Below are positions 59,444-64,000 of a stretch of DNA of 64,000 nt, piece by piece (positions within the stretch are counted from its first letter, which is position 1; every line of letters begins with the position of its first letter). A program made the translations under genes and the position numbers. This DNA comes from CAYMND01 sp964465065 (GTDB taxonomy: Bacteria > Acidobacteriota > Aminicenantia > UBA2199): the NCBI GenBank assembly GCA_964465065.1, contig CAYXHZ010000003.1:49815-113814 (forward strand), in the 5' to 3' direction. The notes beneath the pieces are model-generated. The model searched no databases and was not told the DNA's origin. It saw only the letters and a list, made by a program, of their open reading frames with translations.

Positions 59444-60517
59444 ATGGCCGCAGTCCAGTCTGCTCGATCCGACTCGGCCGGGATGGTGAACGGCATGGCG
59501 AAACGCGGTGAACTGGCGATCATGGCCTGCGAGTCGGGCAAACCTTTCGCGCTCAAGATTCTCGATCATATCAGGGATATCGTGCACAGGGAAAGGGCCG
59601 AGGAAAACGTTCAATTCATCGTTTCCAAGGAGACGCACTTCGCCAACACCGAGATCAAGACCGAAGTGCTGGACAGCATCCGCGGTACGGACATCTACAT
59701 CATCCAGGATGTCGAAAATTCGGTCTACGGCCAGTCGGTCGACCAGAACCTGCGGGCCCTGAAAACCGCCATCGACGCAGCCTGGCGCGCCGGCGCCGGA
59801 AACATCAGCGTCGTCATCCCCACCTTCCCCTACGCCAGGCAGGACAAACCGAAATCCCGCGAGGGCATCACCGCCGCCCGGGTGGCCGAGGAAATCGAGA
59901 ACAACAAGGCCACCCAGATCCTGACCCTGGATGTCCACAACTCGGCCATCGCCGGTTTTTTCCGCATGGCCCGTTTCGAGGACCTGCACGCTTCCAAGAA
60001 CATCATGGATTACGTCGCCGAGCATCTGGACACCCAAAATCTGGTCGTCCTTTCCCCCGATGCCGGCGGGGCTCCCCGAGCCGAACACTACGCCTCGCGG
60101 CTGAAAACGGAACTGGGCTTCATCTATAAAAAGCGCGACTATTCGAAATGCAACTGCGTCAGCCAGTCGATCCTCTTGGGGGATGTCCATGGCAAGGACG
60201 TCCTGCTGGTCGACGACATGGTCGACACCGGCGGAACGGTGGTATCGACCGTCAATCTGCTCAAAGAAAAGGAAGGCGCCCGCAGGATCTATTTTTCCTG
60301 TTCGCTGCCCCTCTTCAACGGCGCGGCGGTGGAGAAGCTGGACGAACTGTACCGGAAAGGCTACCTGACCGGCCTGATCGGCACCGACGCCGTCTTCCAC
60401 GGAGACGATTTTTCCAGGCAGTACCCCTGGTTCATCGAAGTCTCGGTAGCCAAGTATTTCGCCCGGGTCATCTTCAACATCAACCACAACCGCTCCATCT
60501 CCAAGCTGCTGGAATAA
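59444..60517 (+). CDS. PRPP synthetase-like protein (divergent)
   Basis: A 357-residue phosphoribosyltransferase-fold protein. The ATP-side region reads VVIPTFPYARQDKPKSREGITAARVA, followed by ILTLDVHNSAIAGFF. The ribose-phosphate loop is VLLVDDMVDTGGTVV, and VVLSPDAGGAPRAEHY matches the second half of ribose-phosphate pyrophosphokinase. It differs from standard Prs: the first segment is MACESGKPFALKILDHI and the family PYFGYARQDRK is altered. It may be a true Prs of an unusual branch or a related enzyme. The start at 59444 follows the -10 box; an internal ATG at 59483 is an alternative. Confidence 0.82.
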   Translation: MAAVQSARSDSAGMVNGMAKRGELAIMACESGKPFALKILDHIRDIVHRERAEENVQFIVSKETHFANTEIKTEVLDSIRGTDIYIIQDVENSVYGQSVDQNLRALKTAIDAAWRAGAGNISVVIPTFPYARQDKPKSREGITAARVAEEIENNKATQILTLDVHNSAIAGFFRMARFEDLHASKNIMDYVAEHLDTQNLVVLSPDAGGAPRAEHYASRLKTELGFIYKKRDYSKCNCVSQSILLGDVHGKDVLLVDDMVDTGGTVVSTVNLLKEKEGARRIYFSCSLPLFNGAAVEKLDELYRKGYLTGLIGTDAVFHGDDFSRQYPWFIEVSVAKYFARVIFNINHNRSISKLLE

Positions 60518-60520
60518 AGC

Positions 60521-61312
60521 TCAGGTCTTGATCGTCAGGGCGTGACAGTGGTTGAGGGGGCCACGGCCCCTGCCCAGGCGCAGATTGGCGCGCAGAGCGG
60601 CGGAAACATAGTCCTTGGCCCGGCGCACGCTGTCAGACAGGCTGCAACCGGCGGCCAGATTGCAGGCGATGGCCGAAGACAGGGTGCAGCCGGTTCCGTG
60701 GGTGTTGGGGTTGTCGATGTGTTCGCCCGCAAACCACTGCGCCCGGCCCTCGACATAGAGCAGGTCGTTGGCGTCATTCAGGTTGTGACCGCCCTTGATC
60801 AGGATCGCCCCGGAGTAGCTGCGGGCGATTTCGGCCGCGGCCGCGACCATGCCGTCGGCGTCGCCGATCCGCAATCCGCTCAGCACCTCGGCCTCGGGGA
60901 TATTGGGGGTGATCAGGCAGGCCAGCGGGATCAGCTGCCCGATCAGGCAGTTCAGCGCGTCGTCGGCCAGAAGCCGGCAGCCGCTGGTGGAGATCATCAC
61001 CGGGTCGACGACGAGGTTCTTCACCGCGACGGCACCCAGCCTGCCGACGATGGTTCGGATCAATTCCCGGCCCGAAACCATGCCGATCTTGACGGCATCG
61101 GGGAAGATGTCGTTGAAGATACAGTCCAGCTGTAGGCCGAGGAATTCGGGCTCGACATCCATGATGCCGTACACCCCGGTGGTGTTCTGGGCCGTCAGGG
61201 CGGTAACGGCGCTCATGGCGTACATGCGGTGCGCCGTGATGGTCTTGATGTCGGCCTGGATACCGGCGCCGCCGCTGCAGTCGCTGCCCGCTATGGTCAA
61301 TACGGTCTTCAT
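60521..61312 (-). CDS. thiD: Hydroxymethylpyrimidine (phosphate) kinase
   Basis: A 263-residue ribokinase-fold enzyme of thiamine synthesis. Substrate site AGSDCSGGAGIQADIKTI, VDPVMISTSGCRLL, TPNIPEAEVLSGL and the anion hole/catalytic NTHGTGCTLSSAIA. The start MKTVLTIAGSD at 61312 is standard; longer readings run into the decarboxylase gene. It follows that gene by 25 nt on the same strand. Confidence 0.94.
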   Translation of the reverse strand: MKTVLTIAGSDCSGGAGIQADIKTITAHRMYAMSAVTALTAQNTTGVYGIMDVEPEFLGLQLDCIFNDIFPDAVKIGMVSGRELIRTIVGRLGAVAVKNLVVDPVMISTSGCRLLADDALNCLIGQLIPLACLITPNIPEAEVLSGLRIGDADGMVAAAAEIARSYSGAILIKGGHNLNDANDLLYVEGRAQWFAGEHIDNPNTHGTGCTLSSAIACNLAAGCSLSDSVRRAKDYVSAALRANLRLGRGRGPLNHCHALTIKT

Positions 61313-61337
61313 GTCGGTCTGTCCCGGCCAGGCATCG

Positions 61338-63521
61338 TCATGTCTCCCGGCGGTCGATTTTATTGACCAGATCGTCGAGGTCGGCTGCCGTCTCCGCCTT
61401 CTCCCCTTTGACCACCCGGACCCGGCAGGAACCATCTTCGCTGAACAGTCCGTGCACATCGTGCCGTCCGCCGGTCCGCATCGCTTCCTGAACCATGTCG
61501 ATCATGTCCTGACTGATCTTCAGGCCCGGCAGGAACACGGGGATGCCCGGCGGGTAGGGCACCAGCATTTGGGCGCAGATCCGGCCGACGCTCTCCGGGA
61601 GCTCCACCAGTTCCGTATCGGCCTCGACGGCGTCGCGGGGCGGCATGCACACCTGGCCGTCCAGCCGGATATGCCCGTTTCCGGCTCCGGGCCGGCCCAG
61701 CAGCCGAAAATTGTCGATGATCACCTGTTTGAGCTGTTTGATGTGATCCAGAAAGGTGCCGATGGTGACCAGGAACTCGATGCAGCCGCTGGCGGCCTTC
61801 TCCCACTGGATATTGGCCTCCAGCAGGGCCTGACGGAAGCGCAGGCCGCTCTTTTCGTCGGCAAAGCCCAGAATGATCTTCAGTGGATCTTTGAGGTAAT
61901 CCCGGTAAGCGGCCGGATTGCCGTCGCCGACGATATCGGCCAGCCCCAGCACGGCGCCGCCGGTCAACCCGTTCACGTCCCGGCTGAACTCCTCGACCCA
62001 GGCCAGACGCTCGTCGAGCAGACGCTGCCCCTCCAGGCCCATCTGGATGCCGGACAGGTCCAGGGTGGCGATCATAGGGTAATGCGGCGAGGTGGAGTAC
62101 CAGTAGCGCAGGGTTTCCGACAGGTCATGACGAAATCTGGCGTACGAGCCGCGCCCGCGATCGGAGAATTTACGCTGCAGCCAGTCCCACTGAGCCGGTC
62201 CGGATTCCAGCAGTTCCCGGAAACGCTGCGAGACATGGATCATCGAGGCCTGACTGAAGGCGGCCAGGGCCTTGTGGGTGGAGTGGACTGTGAAATGCGC
62301 CCCGCCGTCGCAGGCGTTGTAGCGCCAGATGGTACCGTTTTCCCGGTCGATCCGGCTGTAGAAGGGGTGAAAACGCAGGTAGGGCGCCCAGGCCTCGTCG
62401 GCGTAGAAGAGAATGCCGCTTGCCTCGCACAGCTCGGCGATCCGGCGCATGGGGTAGAGAACCCCCTCGTAGCTGCAGCTGGTCAATACCAGCATGCGGG
62501 GCTTGCGACCGGGTGGGTAGGGATACCTGAGAAAGCGCTCCAGGGTGTCCAGGCCGATCGGGCTCCAGATCCCCAGGCTCCGGTTGTACAAGGGCGGCAT
62601 GTAGACGGGCAGCGCCCCGGCCAGGACCACCGCCTGGTGCACGGATTTATGGCAGTTGCGGTCCAGCAGGACCGGATCGCCCCGGTTCAGCAGGGTCGTC
62701 AGCATCGCCTTGTTGGACGAGGAACTGCCGTTGGTGATGTAGAAGCTTTCCTCGGCCCCGAACAGCTCGGCCGTCCTCTTGCGGGCCCTTTGAATGGGGG
62801 AATTCTGGTCCGGTTCGGACAGGTCGCCCAGTTCGGCCACCGAAACGCTCAAATCGGTCCAGAAGGCCGTCTCGCCGAACTTGCGGTAGAACTCGCTCTG
62901 GTAGGGGGAACGCTGGAAGGCGTTGCCGTGGTTGTGGCCCGGCGTATGCCAGGAGGTTCGCGAGTTGGATTGGCCGTACTTGTAGAGTTCCCGCCAGAAT
63001 ACCGGTGCCCACAGGGTCCGGAGCTGGTTGAGCAGCAGGATCTTCAGGTCGTCGGGGTCCCGCTCCTTGACCGTCTCTTCCGGGAGGTACAGAAACCCCG
63101 CCGGCTTGCTGATCTGCGCCGGGTCCTGACCGGTCAGCACGATCTTGGGCACGGCCGGAAACAGTCCGTCCAGCCAGCGGGCGAACGGCAGACCGTCCAC
63201 GAGCACGGTGTTGATGTTCTCATGGGCGGAGAGATCGTATTCCATCAGAAACAGCAGACAGTTCTGGGCCTTCCCGCTCAGACGCGACCTGTCGCCGGCA
63301 AAGAGTCCGGCGGCGAATTCCCCGACCGTGGCCGATTGCACGAATTCCAGCGTGAAGACCGGTACCTCGTCCGGGTTGGCCTCGTTCATGAAATAGAACG
63401 ATTCCCTGAAAAATTCGTTGAAGGCCTCCTCGAAAGTGGCCTGCATGCTCCTGAGTTTCTGGCGGTCTTGGGCGCAGGGGTCCAGATGGAACACGGTGAT
63501 CTTTTCGTGTCTGCGGTTCAC
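61338..63521 (-). CDS. Orn/Lys/Arg decarboxylase family enzyme
   Basis: A 727-residue PLP enzyme. The N-terminal wing (about 1-130) precedes the PLP domain. Diagnostic parts are SRTSWHTPGHNHGNAFQRSP, the substrate-side FYITNGSSSSNKAMLTTL, DEAWAPYLRFHPFY and PLP-Lys in VHSTHKALAAFSQASMIH. A C-terminal domain contains MLVPYPPGIPVFLPGLKI. The preferred amino acid cannot be read from sequence alone; arginine or lysine are the usual ones. The start is GTG at 63521 with GGGAG upstream. Likely cotranscribed with thiD. Confidence 0.92.
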   Translation of the reverse strand: MNRRHEKITVFHLDPCAQDRQKLRSMQATFEEAFNEFFRESFYFMNEANPDEVPVFTLEFVQSATVGEFAAGLFAGDRSRLSGKAQNCLLFLMEYDLSAHENINTVLVDGLPFARWLDGLFPAVPKIVLTGQDPAQISKPAGFLYLPEETVKERDPDDLKILLLNQLRTLWAPVFWRELYKYGQSNSRTSWHTPGHNHGNAFQRSPYQSEFYRKFGETAFWTDLSVSVAELGDLSEPDQNSPIQRARKRTAELFGAEESFYITNGSSSSNKAMLTTLLNRGDPVLLDRNCHKSVHQAVVLAGALPVYMPPLYNRSLGIWSPIGLDTLERFLRYPYPPGRKPRMLVLTSCSYEGVLYPMRRIAELCEASGILFYADEAWAPYLRFHPFYSRIDRENGTIWRYNACDGGAHFTVHSTHKALAAFSQASMIHVSQRFRELLESGPAQWDWLQRKFSDRGRGSYARFRHDLSETLRYWYSTSPHYPMIATLDLSGIQMGLEGQRLLDERLAWVEEFSRDVNGLTGGAVLGLADIVGDGNPAAYRDYLKDPLKIILGFADEKSGLRFRQALLEANIQWEKAASGCIEFLVTIGTFLDHIKQLKQVIIDNFRLLGRPGAGNGHIRLDGQVCMPPRDAVEADTELVELPESVGRICAQMLVPYPPGIPVFLPGLKISQDMIDMVQEAMRTGGRHDVHGLFSEDGSCRVRVVKGEKAETAADLDDLVNKIDRRET

Positions 63522-63592
63522 GGATACTCCCGGCCGCCTCGATGCCGAGCCGGCGCAACGGATTTAGTAAAGAAACAGGCTGCGCCTGGGGC

Positions 63593-63925
63593 CTACAATT
63601 CCTCGATCTTGGCGTCGGGGGCGTTCTTCTTCACCGATTCGATGCCCTTGAGGCAGCTGGCCTTGGTTTCATAGGCCTCGCCGGTGGCGATGATCTGGTT
63701 GTTGCCGGCCTTGAGCTTGAAACGGAATTTGCCGGCTTTGTCGGTGTAGTCCTCGAACATATGCTTCTCGGCCGCCGCGTTCTTGCGCACCGATTCGATA
63801 CCGTTCAGGCACGACGCCTTGGCTTCATAGGCCTCGCTGGTGGCGATCACTTCGCCATTTCCGGCTTTCAGTCTGAAACGGAACTTGCCCGCCTTGTCGG
63901 TGTACACTTCAAATTTTCCAGCCAT
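63593..63925 (-). CDS. Tandem DUF1508 (YegP-like) protein
   Basis: A 110-residue protein consisting of two near-identical DUF1508 units (about 1-52 and 54-105): each contains YTDKAGKFRF, LKAGN, IAT, EAYE and KASCLxGIESV, the pattern of E. coli YegP. Its function is unclear. The start MAGKFEVYTD at 63925 follows AGGAGGAATCC. It probably has its own promoter upstream. Confidence 0.93.
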   Translation of the reverse strand: MAGKFEVYTDKAGKFRFRLKAGNGEVIATSEAYEAKASCLNGIESVRKNAAAEKHMFEDYTDKAGKFRFKLKAGNNQIIATGEAYETKASCLKGIESVKKNAPDAKIEEL

Positions 63926-63964
63926 GGATTCCTCCTGTTTTCGCAACTGAATATCGTTACCATA

Positions 63965-63993
63965 AGAGTATCGCGAAATCGGCCCTTTATCAA
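63965..63993 (-). promoter_or_regulatory. Possible promoter of the DUF1508 gene
   Basis: On the minus strand: -35 TTGATA (63988-63993), 17-nt spacer, -10 TACTCT (63965-63970). The leader of about 35 nt carries AGGAGG. The -10 is weak. Confidence 0.35.
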
Positions 63994-64000
63994 GTTTCAG

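Noticed and set aside
60849..63674. Very long open frame on the plus strand opposite the decarboxylase and thiD
   Set aside because: It is the antisense of two clearly conserved genes; its translation is low in structure, rich in Gln, Gly, Val and Asp, and has no domain. High GC produces such frames by chance.

Overview
This window looks like a scaffold from a draft genome or metagenome bin of a Gram-negative (diderm), free-living bacterium. Diderm features are BamA, Skp/OmpH, LpxA and FabZ, an LptC/LptA-type protein, Lnt, a secretin and a TonB-dependent receptor. Gene order and protein style would fit a deep-branching lineage of the Acidobacteriota/Aminicenantes type, but nothing here fixes the phylum. 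A run of exactly 100 N (32819-32918) marks a scaffold gap. Coding density is high, and base composition is GC-rich except around a small transposase-like gene near 11 kb.

Layout. 1-916: 3'-truncated gene of unknown function (minus). 1265-1537: HU. 1617-10116 (minus): operon serS-pilC-pilB-pilM-pilN-pilO-pilP-pilQ for a type IV pilus/type II secretion-like machine. 10170-11466: REP-associated transposase with flanking REP copies and a duplicated 3' end. 11466-14200: ABC-F ATPase and membrane M50-like protease. 14264-17617: small membrane protein, methyltransferase and membrane sulfatase-like enzyme. 17618-22815: LptC/LptA-like giant, lipoprotein, murB and an alkaline-phosphatase-fold enzyme. 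22849-26444: an M14 carboxypeptidase and a paralogue that has lost its zinc ligands. 26642-32398: SPOR protein, lnt, then gap-pgk-tpiA-secG. 32450-32635: tRNA-Leu(GAG) and tRNA-Ser(GCT), followed by a 176-bp tandem repeat that carries the tRNA-Ser 3' end and runs into the gap.

33248-34836: DUF523/DUF1722 protein and HD protein. 34862-37669 (minus): PAS histidine kinase, response regulator with DUF4388 and a roadblock-like C-terminus, and a small protein. 37922-40722: two tandem signal peptidases, GDP-mannose dehydratase and a mannose-isomerase-like cupin. 40833-44600: DUF4956 (frameshifted)-DUF2490-CotH kinase-VTC polyphosphate polymerase-like cluster, the best candidate for a poorly described system. 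44629-50808 (minus): bamA-skp-fabZ-lpxA-Gfo/Idh oxidoreductase-beta-lactamase-like. 51078-56835: CsgG-like protein, UDP-glucuronate decarboxylase-like enzyme, radical SAM, methyltransferase, UbiA, MgtC, RdgB. 56851-63925: TonB receptor, secreted protein, PRPP-synthetase-like protein, thiD, Orn/Lys/Arg decarboxylase and a DUF1508 protein.

Many genes here have a -10 box 5-11 nt upstream of the start codon and no Shine-Dalgarno sequence, while their neighbours have strong ones. This suggests that leaderless transcripts are common in this organism. Much of the window serves the envelope: outer-membrane assembly, lipid A, lipoproteins, peptidoglycan, pilus/secretion and surface polymers.
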